64,000 nucleotides of DNA from Buttiauxella sp965119215 (lineage in GTDB: Bacteria > Pseudomonadota > Gammaproteobacteria > Enterobacterales > Enterobacteriaceae), in assembly GCA_965119215.1 (NCBI GenBank), contig CBCPKK010000032.1, positions 1-64,000 on the forward strand, read 5' to 3'. Position numbers and translations under genes: made by a program. The notes beneath the pieces were generated by a model. It saw nothing but the letters and a program-made list of their open reading frames with translations. It made no database searches and had not been told where the DNA came from. Below, in pieces: positions 25,172 to 34,246 of the stretch (the first letter of the stretch is position 1; every line of letters starts with the position of its first letter).

Positions 25172-25569
25172 TTTGTTTTGCCCTCGTTTTCACCAACAAT
25201 TTTGCGCTCATCGTGCACTAACTGTGAACTCAAACTCACCACCACGAACACCACCAACGTACTGATAAAACATGACACCACTACCGGGCCAAATTGCTGT
25301 TTTATTACATCAACATATTGCATCACGCCCACGCCAATCGGCACAAACAGCAGCGCCATATAGCGGATAAGCAAATGGCAACTCGGCTTAACCCATTTGG
25401 CTGGCAGGATTTGCAGTGAGAGCAAAACAAACAGAATTAACATGCCAATGATGCTGCCAGGAATGGTGATCGGGAGCAGTGACGCAATCGCAATACCTGC
25501 ATATAAGCATATGTAAATTAATATAAAAGAACGCAGGTACTGCCAAATAATAGTGAGAGTGTTACGCAT
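25168..25569 (-). CDS. yohJ: LrgA/CidA holin-like protein YohJ
   Basis: A 133-residue protein with four membrane segments and the LrgA/CidA family features IASLLPITIPGSIIGMLILF near residues 28-47 and YMALLFVPIGVGVMQY near 70-85. It is the small partner of YohK. The start is ATG 25569, with AAAGGGTAATCACC just upstream on the minus strand. It begins a yohJ-yohK-cdd run in the E. coli order. A CRP-like site lies about 50 bases upstream. Confidence 0.94.
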   Translation of the reverse strand: MRNTLTIIWQYLRSFILIYICLYAGIAIASLLPITIPGSIIGMLILFVLLSLQILPAKWVKPSCHLLIRYMALLFVPIGVGVMQYVDVIKQQFGPVVVSCFISTLVVFVVVSLSSQLVHDERKIVGENEGKTK

Positions 25570-25618
25570 GGTGATTACCCTTTAAGAAACGCATTCATCA
25601 TACAATTAAAGTTGAAAA

Positions 25619-25634
25619 TGTGCTATCGGTCACA
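25619..25634 (-). promoter_or_regulatory. CRP-like site upstream of yohJ
   Basis: TGTGC-tatcgg-TCACA, read on the minus strand as TGTGA-N6-GCACA, deviates by one base from the CRP consensus halves. It sits 50 bases before the yohJ start, a suitable place for activation of the operon. Confidence 0.6.
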
Positions 25635-25721
25635 TCATGAATTATGAGCATACCAAATATTCCTGTTTGGAACGTTCCAGAATATTTTGGGTAATCTGAC
25701 AACGTCATATTTTGCAGGCAT

Positions 25722-25751
25722 AAAAAAAGCGACCCACAATGGAGTCGCTTT
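25722..25751 (-). terminator. Rho-independent terminator of ldtB
   Basis: On the minus strand AAAGCGAC and GTCGCTTT form an 8-bp stem followed by seven T residues, 20 bases after the ldtB stop. Confidence 0.85.
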
Positions 25752-25771
25752 GTTTGGTTTGAAACCGTCGA

Positions 25772-26692
25772 TTAGTTCAGACGTACCGGCATACCGGAAC
25801 GGCCCTGAATCGCCTGGTCCAGCACGTTGCTGTCAACGTCCGGCTGAGCGGTAATCGCAGTCACATTGCTTCGCAGCGTGATGGGTACGATTTCAGTGGA
25901 GTTGAACTGCTGTTCAGTCGTAGACAGTGGGTTGTGCACTTCAATGTAGCGCGTGCCATCTGGCTCAACGGTTGCCTTAACAGGTTCGTTGATGAACTGA
26001 ACGCGAGTACCGACTGGCACTTTCTCGAACAGGAACTTGATGTCTTCGTTACGCAGACGCACACAACCGTGGCTCACGCGCAGGCCGATACCAAAGTTGG
26101 CATTGGTGCCATGAATTGCATACAGGCGGCCGATATACAGCGCGTACAGACCCATAGGGTTGTCCGGGCCGGCTGGAACAACGGCTGGCAGTGGAGTACC
26201 GGCAGCAATATATTCCGCATGCATTTTCGCAGTTGGTGTCCAGGTTGGACCTGCTTTCTTACGTTCTACTTTGGTCGTCCAGTTCATTGGGGTGTCTTTA
26301 CCCAACTGGCCGATACCGATAGGCAACACGATCACGGTGTTAGTGCCTGCCGGGTAGTAGTAGAGGCGCATTTCAGCACTGTTGATAACGATACCTTCAT
26401 GAACGGTGTCCGGCAGAATTAACTGCTGAGGAATGTTCAGGATGGTGCCAGGTTTTGGCAGAAACGGGTCAACACCTGGGTTGGCTTCCAACATATTGGA
26501 AAGACCCATCTGGTAACGCGCTGCGTATTCTTCCAGCGGCGCGGTGCTACCTTCAGGAACGGTGACGACCTGGTTTTGACCAATCAGACGGCTGCCATCA
26601 GTTGGCAGAGGATAGGTCACGGCAGAAGCTGTTTTGCTAAAAGCCACAACAGCCACAAATGCCAGTAAAATTGTGCGTAGTTTCATATTCAT
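25772..26692 (-). CDS. ldtB: L,D-transpeptidase attaching Braun lipoprotein to peptidoglycan
   Basis: A 306-residue periplasmic enzyme, same length as E. coli LdtB (YbiS). The signal peptide ends near TASA-VT. A LysM-like segment (about residues 37-90, with QMGLSNMLEANPGVDPFLP) is followed by the YkuD catalytic domain with IHGTNANFGIGLRVSHGCVRL, where C210 is the nucleophile and the two His assist. It links murein to the Lpp lysine. ErfK and YcfS are close paralogues, but the sequence agrees best with YbiS. ATG 26692 is chosen by homology; an ATG two codons later also exists. It marks one junction of conserved gene order, next to yohJ. Confidence 0.95.
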   Translation of the reverse strand: MNMKLRTILLAFVAVVAFSKTASAVTYPLPTDGSRLIGQNQVVTVPEGSTAPLEEYAARYQMGLSNMLEANPGVDPFLPKPGTILNIPQQLILPDTVHEGIVINSAEMRLYYYPAGTNTVIVLPIGIGQLGKDTPMNWTTKVERKKAGPTWTPTAKMHAEYIAAGTPLPAVVPAGPDNPMGLYALYIGRLYAIHGTNANFGIGLRVSHGCVRLRNEDIKFLFEKVPVGTRVQFINEPVKATVEPDGTRYIEVHNPLSTTEQQFNSTEIVPITLRSNVTAITAQPDVDSNVLDQAIQGRSGMPVRLN

Positions 26693-26925
26693 GTTTGTGA
26701 AGTATTTATGGCCATGCAGGCTAGTTAGTGAAGAAACGGAGCGATTTGAGCGCGCATTATATGTGCATTCCATCAGCCTGGGAAATCAGATGTGGATTAA
26801 ATCACACTTTTTTGTGCTTTGATTATTTTATCGCCAGCGCATAAGCAGAGCGATCTGCACGTTGAGTTATGGCATAATGTGCCCGATCTCACATATTAAA
26901 TAACTTATTTTACCAGGACATCTCT

Positions 26926-28521
26926 GTGCTAGTTTCCAGTAACGTCACAATGCAGTTCGGCAGTAAGCCGTTGTTTGAAAATATTTCTGTCAAATTTGGC
27001 GGCGGCAACCGTTACGGCTTGATCGGCGCTAACGGTAGCGGCAAGTCTACCTTTATGAAAATCCTCGGTGGCGATTTAGAGCCAACGCTGGGTAACGTTT
27101 CACTTGATCCGAACGAACGCCTCGGTAAGTTGCGTCAGGATCAATTCGCCTTTGAAAAGTTCACCGTTCTCGACACGGTCATCATGGGCCACGCTGAACT
27201 CTGGGAAGTAAAAGAAGAGCGCGACCGCATTTACGCGTTACCAGAAATGAGCGAAGAAGACGGCTACAAAGTTGCCGACCTGGAAGTGCTGTACGGCGAA
27301 ATGGACGGTTACACCGCTGAAGCTCGCGCGGGTGAACTGCTGTTAGGCGTAGGCATTCCTGTAGAACAACATTACGGCCCGATGAGCGAAGTAGCTCCAG
27401 GCTGGAAACTGCGCGTATTGCTGGCGCAGGCGCTGTTCTCAAACCCAGAAATTTTGCTGCTCGATGAACCAACGAACAACCTGGACATCGACACCATTCG
27501 TTGGCTGGAAACCGTGCTTAACGAACGTAACAGCACCATGATCATCATTTCGCACGACCGTCACTTCCTGAACATGGTTTGTACTCACATGGCGGATCTG
27601 GACTACGGCGAACTGCGTGTTTACCCAGGCAACTACGACGAATACATGACGGCGGCCACGCAAGTGCGTGAACGTCTGCTGTCTGATAACGCGAAGAAAA
27701 AAGCGCAGATTGCTGACCTGCAATCCTTCGTTAGCCGCTTTAGCGCCAACGCCTCTAAATCTCGCCAGGCGACTTCACGTGCTCGTCAGATTGATAAAAT
27801 CAAACTGGACGAAGTGAAAGCATCCAGCCGTCAGAACCCGTTCATTCGCTTCGAGCAGGACAAGAAATTGTTCCGTAACGCGCTGGAAGTTGAAGGTATG
27901 ACTAAAGGCTTTGATAACGGCCCGCTGTTCAAAGACGTTAACATGCTGCTGGAAGTGGGTGAGAAACTCGCCATTCTGGGTACCAACGGCGTGGGTAAAA
28001 CCACTCTGCTGAAAACGCTGGTCGCTGAACTGACGCCAGATGCAGGTACGGTGAAGTGGTCTGAGAATGTGCAAATTGGCTATTACGCGCAGGATCACGA
28101 ATACGAATTTGAAAATGACCTGAACGTGTTCGACTGGATGAGCCAGTGGATGCAAGAAGGTGACGACGAGCAAGCGGTGCGCAGCATCCTTGGCCGTCTG
28201 CTGTTCAGCCAGGACGATATCAAAAAGCCTGCGAAGGTGCTGTCCGGTGGTGAAAAAGGCCGCATGTTGTTTGGTAAATTAATGATGGAACGTCCTAACG
28301 TTCTGGTCATGGATGAACCAACAAACCACCTGGATATGGAATCCATTGAATCGCTGAACATGGCGCTGGAAATGTACCCAGGCACGTTGATCTTCGTTTC
28401 TCATGACCGTGAATTTGTTAGCTCGCTGGCAACACGTGTGATTGAGATTACGCCAGAGCGCTTGATTGACTTTACCGGTGGCTACGAAGATTACCTGCGT
28501 AGTAAAGGTATTGACGGTTAA
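26926..28521 (+). CDS. ybiT: ABC-F family ATPase YbiT
   Basis: A 531-residue soluble ABC-F protein, matching E. coli YbiT. It starts at GTG 26926 (MLVSSNVTMQFGSKPLF), preceded by CAGGAC. Two ATPase domains are present: Walker A GANGSGKST near residues 34-42 and GTNGVGKTT near 352, with Walker B LLLDEPTNNLD and VMDEPTNHLD. Between them lies the interdomain linker with KKKAQIADLQSFVSRFSANASKSRQATSR, written here only as a short landmark around residue 250. ABC-F proteins bind the ribosomal E site and influence translation; the specific role of YbiT is not well fixed. It has no membrane partner. Confidence 0.95.
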   Translation: MLVSSNVTMQFGSKPLFENISVKFGGGNRYGLIGANGSGKSTFMKILGGDLEPTLGNVSLDPNERLGKLRQDQFAFEKFTVLDTVIMGHAELWEVKEERDRIYALPEMSEEDGYKVADLEVLYGEMDGYTAEARAGELLLGVGIPVEQHYGPMSEVAPGWKLRVLLAQALFSNPEILLLDEPTNNLDIDTIRWLETVLNERNSTMIIISHDRHFLNMVCTHMADLDYGELRVYPGNYDEYMTAATQVRERLLSDNAKKKAQIADLQSFVSRFSANASKSRQATSRARQIDKIKLDEVKASSRQNPFIRFEQDKKLFRNALEVEGMTKGFDNGPLFKDVNMLLEVGEKLAILGTNGVGKTTLLKTLVAELTPDAGTVKWSENVQIGYYAQDHEYEFENDLNVFDWMSQWMQEGDDEQAVRSILGRLLFSQDDIKKPAKVLSGGEKGRMLFGKLMMERPNVLVMDEPTNHLDMESIESLNMALEMYPGTLIFVSHDREFVSSLATRVIEITPERLIDFTGGYEDYLRSKGIDG

Positions 28522-28547
28522 TCAGTTAGCTGATTAATAGTTAAAAG

Positions 28548-28575
28548 AAAAACCGCCGAAATGGCGGTTTTTTTA
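28548..28575 (+). terminator. Rho-independent terminator of ybiT
   Basis: AAACCGCC-gaaat-GGCGGTTT followed by a T-run lies about 28 bases after the ybiT stop. Confidence 0.88.
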
Positions 28576-28709
28576 TGGCCGTAGAACACACATCTCGTTA
28601 TCTTTTTTTAAACCATTCAGCAACAGACTTTCAATTCCAATAAACCCCCATAATTTCTGCACAATTCTATGAAGAAATACCCCCTGAACTTTCTTGTTGG
28701 GGTGGGGAT

Positions 28710-29024
28710 ATGAAAGAGTTTACGTTCTATGCCAGCGAAGCTGAAAACATCCTCTACCGTTATCACGTTAGAGAATCTGACCATGTGTTCTATGTGACTA
28801 TCACCGTAATGACTGCTGAATCAGAGGGGGAGTTTGTCGGGACAAAAGTGCTGAAAAATATTACCCGCAATGAGGTTATTCAGGAATGCTTATCGCATTG
28901 TCGGCGCAGGAACTCGCGGGAGGCTGTGCTTCAACGCACGACATTACTGGCGGGGATAAGGAACTGGATTGTGTGCAGTTTTGCCCTTCTGGCGTTTATT
29001 CGCTTAATGATGATTAAAAATTGA
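28710..29024 (+). CDS. Hypothetical protein with C-terminal membrane segment
   Basis: A 104-residue protein that I do not recognise. ATG 28710 is preceded by the strong purine-rich GGGGTGGGG. Residues 1-60 look like a small alpha/beta domain (KEFTFYASEAENILYRYHV, then YVTITVMT). A basic stretch CRRRNSREAVLQR near 64-76 precedes one likely membrane helix, WIVCSFALLAFIRLMM (about 86-101), so the N-terminal part is probably cytosolic. It stands alone between the ybiT terminator and a tiny reading frame. The ribosome-binding site and composition support a real gene; function is unknown. Confidence 0.6.
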   Translation: MKEFTFYASEAENILYRYHVRESDHVFYVTITVMTAESEGEFVGTKVLKNITRNEVIQECLSHCRRRNSREAVLQRTTLLAGIRNWIVCSFALLAFIRLMMIKN

Positions 29025-29058
29025 TATCCAACCAAATAACCACACAAGTGGTACTGCG

Positions 29059-29133
29059 ATGATGATTATTATTCTGACATTAGCGAGCCTGAGCCTTTAC
29101 GTGCTGATCGGTTTTATTATTGCTGGTCTATAA
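29059..29133 (+). CDS. Possible 24-residue membrane microprotein
   Basis: ATG-ATG start followed by ILTLASLSLYVLIGFIIAG, almost entirely one hydrophobic helix of the kind seen in small stress-induced membrane proteins. It lies 34 bases after the preceding hypothetical gene on the same strand and could be cotranscribed with it. The ribosome-binding site is weak (AAGTGG), so the call rests on the clean hydrophobic profile and position. Confidence 0.4.
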   Translation: MMIIILTLASLSLYVLIGFIIAGL

Positions 29134-29156
29134 CGCGAGGGACATCACAACGAATA

Positions 29157-29179
29157 ATGCCCTGTCACTGACAGGGCAT
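29157..29179. terminator. Palindrome between convergent genes, possible terminator
   Basis: ATGCCCTGTCA-C-TGACAGGGCAT is an almost perfect 23-base palindrome 14 bases beyond the stop of the convergent GH31 gene. There is no long T-run on either side, so termination strength is uncertain. Confidence 0.5.
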
Positions 29180-29193
29180 CGGGGATACGAGGA

Positions 29194-31557
29194 CTATTTC
29201 AGACGCCATTCACTGGCGGGTTGCCCGTCAATCAGCAACTGGCGTTTTTCACCCGCCGGAAGCAACAACTTCATTTCTTTCCATGCTGGTTGGTAATCAC
29301 CTTTACGGCTAAAGGTCACATGAATTTCATCTGCCGTGCAGCGAATTTCCCAGTTCAGCCACAGCGCGTTGCCTTTTTTATAGCCCCATGATTCACCGTC
29401 ATCTTCAAACAGGCTACCGTGAGAAACGCCCGTACCTTGCAGCGGATACACTTTCAGCTCGCGCACATCGTCAGCGCTGGCTTTCACGTGGGTAATCCTT
29501 GCTGAATGTGGCAGGGCTGCACCCGCGCGAACCAGCAACGGCAGGCGTTCTAATGGCGCATCAACCACAATACTCTGGCCGCCGCTATACCACTGGCCGG
29601 TGTAATAGTCGTACCAGCCTGCGCCATTTTCTGGCAGCCAGACTTCGCGCTCGCGTTGGCCTTCTTCCACCACACTTGCCACCAGCAAATCGCGGCCCAG
29701 CATGAAGTCGTCGCACTCTTCGAAGGTTTTCGCGTCGTGCTCGTGGTCGAGGAACGTCGGGCGCAGCATCGGTTCATCGTCTGCATGCGCCTGCCACAGC
29801 AGGGTGTAGAAATACGGCAGCAGGCGATAACGCGTTTCGATGGCGCTGCGGATCGCCGGAGTCACAGACGAATACATCCATGGCTCGTTGACGGTTTGAT
29901 CGTCATTCCATGAGTGAATGGTGAAACGCGGGTGCATCACGCCATTTTGTACCCAGCGCACAAACAATTCAGCTTCTGGTTTGTCGCCAGAGAAACCGCC
30001 GACATCATGCCCCACGTTGTACAGACCAGACAGGCTCATGCCCACGCCCATACGGGTGTTGTAGCGCAGTGTCGTCCAGTTGGTGCGGTTGTCGCCGCTC
30101 CAGGTTTGCACGTAGCGTTGCATACCGGCGCAGCCTGAACGGGAAATCAGATATGGACGTTTTTCCGGTGCGAAAGCCTGTTGCGCTTCCAGCGACGCAC
30201 GCATCATCAACAGCGGCATGACCGGGCGGATATTTTTGATGGCAATCTCTTCGCCAAAACCGTGGCAGCGGGCTTCGCCATCCCACACTTCATATTCGTT
30301 GTTATCGTTCCAGGTGGAGTCGATACCCATTTCCAGCAGCTGCGTGGTGACGCCGTTCTGCCACCATTTCACGGTTGCAGGATTAGTGAAATCAAGGTGC
30401 GATCCTTCGTCATCCCAGAAAATGGATCTTTCAGGACTATCTTGCTCGGAATCTTTAATAAACAGACCTTGCTCAACCACTTCCTGATAACGCGGATGAT
30501 CCTGCAACAGGCACGGTTTGATGTTCGCCGCCAGTTTGATGCCCGCATCATGGAATGCTTGGCTCATCACTTTCGGCTGCGGCACCTTGTCGTAATTCCA
30601 GTTAAAGACGTAGCGCTTGTTGTTGATGGACGTGTAACCCGACGAAAGCTGGAACGAATCGCACGGAATGGCGTGTTCGCTGCACAGGCGGATAAAGCTC
30701 ATCAGCTGATTTTGCGCGTCCGGTGCATCGGTGTAATGCATGGTCGAACCGCTGTAACCGAGGCTCCATTTCGGGCCAAACAACGTCTTACCGGTCAGGC
30801 GCACGAATGCTTTGGTAACGTCCAGCACTTGCGGGCCGAGGAACAGGTAATAATCCACATCACCTGATTCTGCCTGCCAGCGGCGATAAGGCAGGTGATA
30901 GTTGTCGATCTCGTTGCCCAAATCCAACCAGCAACTGCTCAGGTTGTCGTAAAACATCCCGAAACTCACGTCCGGGCGGCGCGTGATAGTGAACGGAATA
31001 TGTTTGTACAACGGATCGGTGGATTCAGCGTTATAGCCCATCGCATCCAGGTTACGCATTTCATAACGTTTACCGGTGCGTTGCAGTGGGCCCGCTTTTT
31101 CGCCCAGGCCGTAATAACTTTCTTCTTTGTACCGACGCTGATAATGCGCCACGCCGTCGCCATGGGCATTCAGCAGATAAGCGCTGGTTGGGCGGTCGCT
31201 TGCCAGGAACTGCCATTCATTCCCGTTTTTATACTCCCACGCAAGCCACAGCGGCTGGTGAACGGTAACGCGCAGTTTATCGGTGCTAATACGCAGGGTT
31301 TCATCAAGTTCTTCAACCGTAAAACCAGGCAATGCAAAACCTTCCAGACTTTCACGTGCACGGCCTTCCCACGGCACATCGTTTTCCGGCGCAATGCTCC
31401 AGGTGCGATTCAGCGCCAGTTTGTTCTCACGTTTAATCAGCACGCGGAACATGCCCTGTTCCAGAACAAACAGATTCAGGCGATGTTTGCCATCCACGCT
31501 TAGCTCAACGTGGTTGGCATCCGATTTCAACAGTGTCCAGTTCTTCAAAGTTTTCAT
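29194..31557 (-). CDS. Glycoside hydrolase family 31 enzyme
   Basis: A 787-residue enzyme of family GH31 (alpha-glucosidases, alpha-xylosidases and relatives). There is no signal peptide, so it acts in the cytosol on an imported glycoside. The nucleophile is expected at D418 in STWNDNNEYE and the acid/base at D489 in TWSGDNRTNW. An N-terminal beta domain (residues about 1-250), the catalytic barrel (about 260-590) and C-terminal beta domains (about 600-787, with EDDGESWGY) are in normal order. The NDNNE nucleophile motif differs from YicI-type xylosidases, so the substrate is open. It lies 17 bases after an MFS transporter gene and is probably controlled by the divergent LacI-type regulator. 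Confidence 0.88.
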   Translation of the reverse strand: MKTLKNWTLLKSDANHVELSVDGKHRLNLFVLEQGMFRVLIKRENKLALNRTWSIAPENDVPWEGRARESLEGFALPGFTVEELDETLRISTDKLRVTVHQPLWLAWEYKNGNEWQFLASDRPTSAYLLNAHGDGVAHYQRRYKEESYYGLGEKAGPLQRTGKRYEMRNLDAMGYNAESTDPLYKHIPFTITRRPDVSFGMFYDNLSSCWLDLGNEIDNYHLPYRRWQAESGDVDYYLFLGPQVLDVTKAFVRLTGKTLFGPKWSLGYSGSTMHYTDAPDAQNQLMSFIRLCSEHAIPCDSFQLSSGYTSINNKRYVFNWNYDKVPQPKVMSQAFHDAGIKLAANIKPCLLQDHPRYQEVVEQGLFIKDSEQDSPERSIFWDDEGSHLDFTNPATVKWWQNGVTTQLLEMGIDSTWNDNNEYEVWDGEARCHGFGEEIAIKNIRPVMPLLMMRASLEAQQAFAPEKRPYLISRSGCAGMQRYVQTWSGDNRTNWTTLRYNTRMGVGMSLSGLYNVGHDVGGFSGDKPEAELFVRWVQNGVMHPRFTIHSWNDDQTVNEPWMYSSVTPAIRSAIETRYRLLPYFYTLLWQAHADDEPMLRPTFLDHEHDAKTFEECDDFMLGRDLLVASVVEEGQREREVWLPENGAGWYDYYTGQWYSGGQSIVVDAPLERLPLLVRAGAALPHSARITHVKASADDVRELKVYPLQGTGVSHGSLFEDDGESWGYKKGNALWLNWEIRCTADEIHVTFSRKGDYQPAWKEMKLLLPAGEKRQLLIDGQPASEWRLK

Positions 31558-31574
31558 TGTTCACAATCCATCTA

Positions 31575-32876
31575 TCAAGCGCGCTTAGTGCGGCGTTCAG
31601 CAATAAAAGAAACCAGGAATACAGCGCCAATCAGGTCAAAGAAGCCCATGGCGATAAACAGGGGGTTGTAGCCAATCTTGTCGGCGGTTACGCCAATCAG
31701 CAGCGAGAACAGGAAGCTGGCAATCCAGGCAGCAGAACCGCGCATGCCGTTCACCGTCGCCATCTGGCCTTTATCAAAAGAATCAACGACCAGTGCGCTC
31801 AACATGCACGAGATAATCTGGTGGCCGAAGCCGCCAACGGAAATCAGTGCGATGGTGATATACGGGTCTTTAGTGATGGCAACCAGCGCCAGCGCAATCA
31901 TCAGGAACGCACCGGTAACCGAACTTGCCACGATGGAGTTGGTGCGCGAGCAACCAAACCAGCGGGTGTAGATTTTGGTCAAATAACCACTGGCGATACT
32001 GCCCAGATCTGCGGCCAGGAACGGCAGCCAGGCGAACATAGCGATTTGCTTGAGATCCATTCCGCGTTCGCTTGCCAGGTACAACGGCACCCAGAAACTC
32101 AGCACAGCCCAGGCCGGTTCGGCCATAAAAGCGGGGATGGCGATACCGTAGAAACGTTTGTTTTTACCTACAGTCTTCAGCGCGGTCAGGAACGGTAGTC
32201 TTACCGCTTCTGGCTCGTTATCTTGCTTGATGAACGCCAGCTCTTCTTTGCTCAGGTTCGGGTGTTGGTCGGGGTTGTGGTAGAACAGCCACCACAAAAT
32301 GACCCACAGCATAGCCAGCACGCCGGTAAACATGAACGCGCCCTGCCAGCCAAAAGAGGAGTGCGCAAAATAGATGATTGGCGGTGCGAGCATCGCACCA
32401 ATCGAGAAACCAACACCGGCCCAGCCTGCGGCAATCGGGCGTTCTTTTTTCGGGAACCATTCACCGATAGTTTTGGCATTCGCAGGGGTTGCTGCGGCTT
32501 CCGCGCCCCCCATAAAGAAGCGCAAAATAGCCAGTTGTAACCAGCTTCCTGCACCTGCGTGCATCACGCAGACGATCGCCCAAATCCCTGCGCAGACTAA
32601 GAAGCCGAGCTTGAGGCCAATCACGTCTATTAACCAGCCGCAAAGCGGTTGGAACAGGGTGTAAGCCAGTTGAAATGCGCCGACAATCCACGAGTATTGT
32701 TCGGTCGTAATGCCAAGACTGGATTTCAGCTCAGGAGCCAAAATACCGAGTGAGTTGCGGGTAATGTAGTTAACGGTAACGCCTAACAAGAACAGCACCA
32801 GAACCCACCAACGCAGGTTGCGGATGGTGCGTTTGGCCTTAACGGCGGTAACACCTGGATTTATGCCATGACTCAT
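31575..32876 (-). CDS. MFS transporter, hexuronate-like (ACS) family
   Basis: A 433-residue transporter with about twelve hydrophobic segments, similar to the ExuT/anion:cation symporter group: NYITRNSLGILAPELKSSLG near residue 31, the loop EWFPKKERPIAAGWAGVGFSIGA near 132 and FGHQIISCMLSALVVDSF near 353. I use ATG 32876, with GTGGAGAA six bases before; the GTG itself (32888) is in frame but forms part of the ribosome-binding site. It is the first gene of a two-gene operon with the GH31 enzyme, so an acidic or aldobiuronic glycoside is one possible substrate. That is inference. Confidence 0.87.
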   Translation of the reverse strand: MSHGINPGVTAVKAKRTIRNLRWWVLVLFLLGVTVNYITRNSLGILAPELKSSLGITTEQYSWIVGAFQLAYTLFQPLCGWLIDVIGLKLGFLVCAGIWAIVCVMHAGAGSWLQLAILRFFMGGAEAAATPANAKTIGEWFPKKERPIAAGWAGVGFSIGAMLAPPIIYFAHSSFGWQGAFMFTGVLAMLWVILWWLFYHNPDQHPNLSKEELAFIKQDNEPEAVRLPFLTALKTVGKNKRFYGIAIPAFMAEPAWAVLSFWVPLYLASERGMDLKQIAMFAWLPFLAADLGSIASGYLTKIYTRWFGCSRTNSIVASSVTGAFLMIALALVAITKDPYITIALISVGGFGHQIISCMLSALVVDSFDKGQMATVNGMRGSAAWIASFLFSLLIGVTADKIGYNPLFIAMGFFDLIGAVFLVSFIAERRTKRA

Positions 32877-33064
32877 GTCGTTCTCCACGTAGAAGCATCG
32901 TCTATCGGAATGTTTTCTACAGCCATATGACTGCGTAAATTTATATCTAATTGATTAATAGTTATTTTATTGGCTTCTTGCCGTGCAATGGCAGGTTCAG
33001 CAGCGGCAATGGAGAGAGCGTAAAACAGTTAGAAAATGCTCAATAGCGACTTTGGTGCAAATTT

Positions 33065-33156
33065 TTTCATATGAAAGCGAAATACGTGCGTTTGATAACG
33101 AAAATATCAGAGATTAAGCCATACACTTTGCCATGAGAATTTTTTCATTAGCGAAA
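33065..33156. promoter_or_regulatory. Candidate LacI-type operators in the divergent region
   Basis: The 297-base gap between the MFS gene and its regulator contains the perfect palindrome TTTCATATGAAA (33065-33076) and a related interrupted one, TTTCATTAGCGAAA (33143-33156). Both have the TTTC...GAAA form and are 79 bases apart centre to centre, which suits repression by looping. The second ends 17 bases before the regulator start. Confidence 0.5.
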
Positions 33157-33173
33157 TGGGCGCAGATCACAAA

Positions 33174-34246
33174 ATGAGTAAAAGGCTAAAAATCGCCGAA
33201 ATTGCTGCGGAAACCGGGCTCTCAATTAGCACTGTTTCACGGGTGCTGGCGGGAAAATCGAACACCAGTGAGCAGGCTCGCCAGCAGGTGCTCAATTGTG
33301 CCGGGCAAAAAGGCGTGCTCGCAGGAATGGCGGCGGGGCGCATGCTACTTAACAGTTTGGTTGTTTTTGCGCCACAGCGTGCTTTTGATGAGCGATCGGA
33401 CGTCTTTTATTACCGCGTTATTCAGGGGCTGAGCCAGGCGCTGTTACCGCATGAAGTTCGGCTGCGTTATTGCGCGCTCGAAGAAAACGACAGCGACGCG
33501 AATATGTTCCTCAGCAAAATGAATGAAGCGGAGACAGAAGCGGCGATATTACTCGGTATCGACGATCCACATATTCACGATCTGGCGGTCGATCTCGGCA
33601 AACCGTGCGTGTTGATCAACTGCCGCGATCGCAAAATGCGCCTGTCGGGTGTGGCACCGGATCATCAGTTGATTGGCGACTTTGCCGCGAGCTATTTGTT
33701 TGAGCAGGGCCATAAAGCGGTGGTGAATTTACTTTGCCTGCGCCGTTACACAATGGAACTGCGCCTGGCGGGGATACGCGATGCCTGGGATGCCAGCAAT
33801 CTGCATTTTGATGACGCGCAGCATCTGATCACCGCGCAGAGTTTTAGTGCCAAAGAGAGTGAAAAGTTAATCAGTGAGTATCTGGAAAAAACGCCGCGCC
33901 ATTTGTTGCCCACCGCATTTTTGGTGGGCGGTGACTTTATGGCAGCCGGAGCGGTGAGCGCGCTGCAAAACGCAGGATTGCGCGTCCCGCATGACATCTC
34001 AGTAATGAGCATTGACGGCTTTAACCTTGCCGCCATTCACGATGTGCCCTCACTACAGTGCATGTCCCGCGCGACCAGTTAGGCGAGGAAGCGGTGCATA
34101 TTCTCCAGCAACGTTTAATCCGCCCCGATGCACCAGTGGGGAATTTGCTGCTAAACGGCACGCTGGTGGTGCGTGATTCGGTACGCCGTATTCGCCCCAA
34201 CAAGAGCCATACGGCGGTCAGCAGCGTGGGGCTTTATGACGAGTGA
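33174..34246 (+). pseudogene. LacI-family regulator, frameshifted near its 3' end
   Basis: The frame from ATG 33174 encodes a LacI regulator: helix-turn-helix KIAEIAAETGLSISTVSRVL at residues about 5-24 and a sugar-binding core up to VMSIDGFNLAAIHDVP. It then runs into a foreign tail, SLQCMSRATS, and stops at 34082. The next frame continues the family sequence without a break: LTTVHVPRDQLGEEAVHILQ through NLLLNGTLVVRDSVRRI to a stop at 34246. Restoring one C in the CCC run at 34047-34049 would rejoin the two. Without it the protein loses about 60 residues of the core domain. Either the gene is newly broken, leaving the GH31 operon without its regulator, or a base was missed in sequencing. The 3' end overlaps convergent moeB by 13 bases. 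Confidence 0.85.

Noticed and set aside
30181..30867. Long open frame of 228 codons antisense to the GH31 gene
   Set aside because: It lies wholly inside a well-supported gene, has no ribosome-binding site or recognisable domain, and has the biased composition of an antisense frame.
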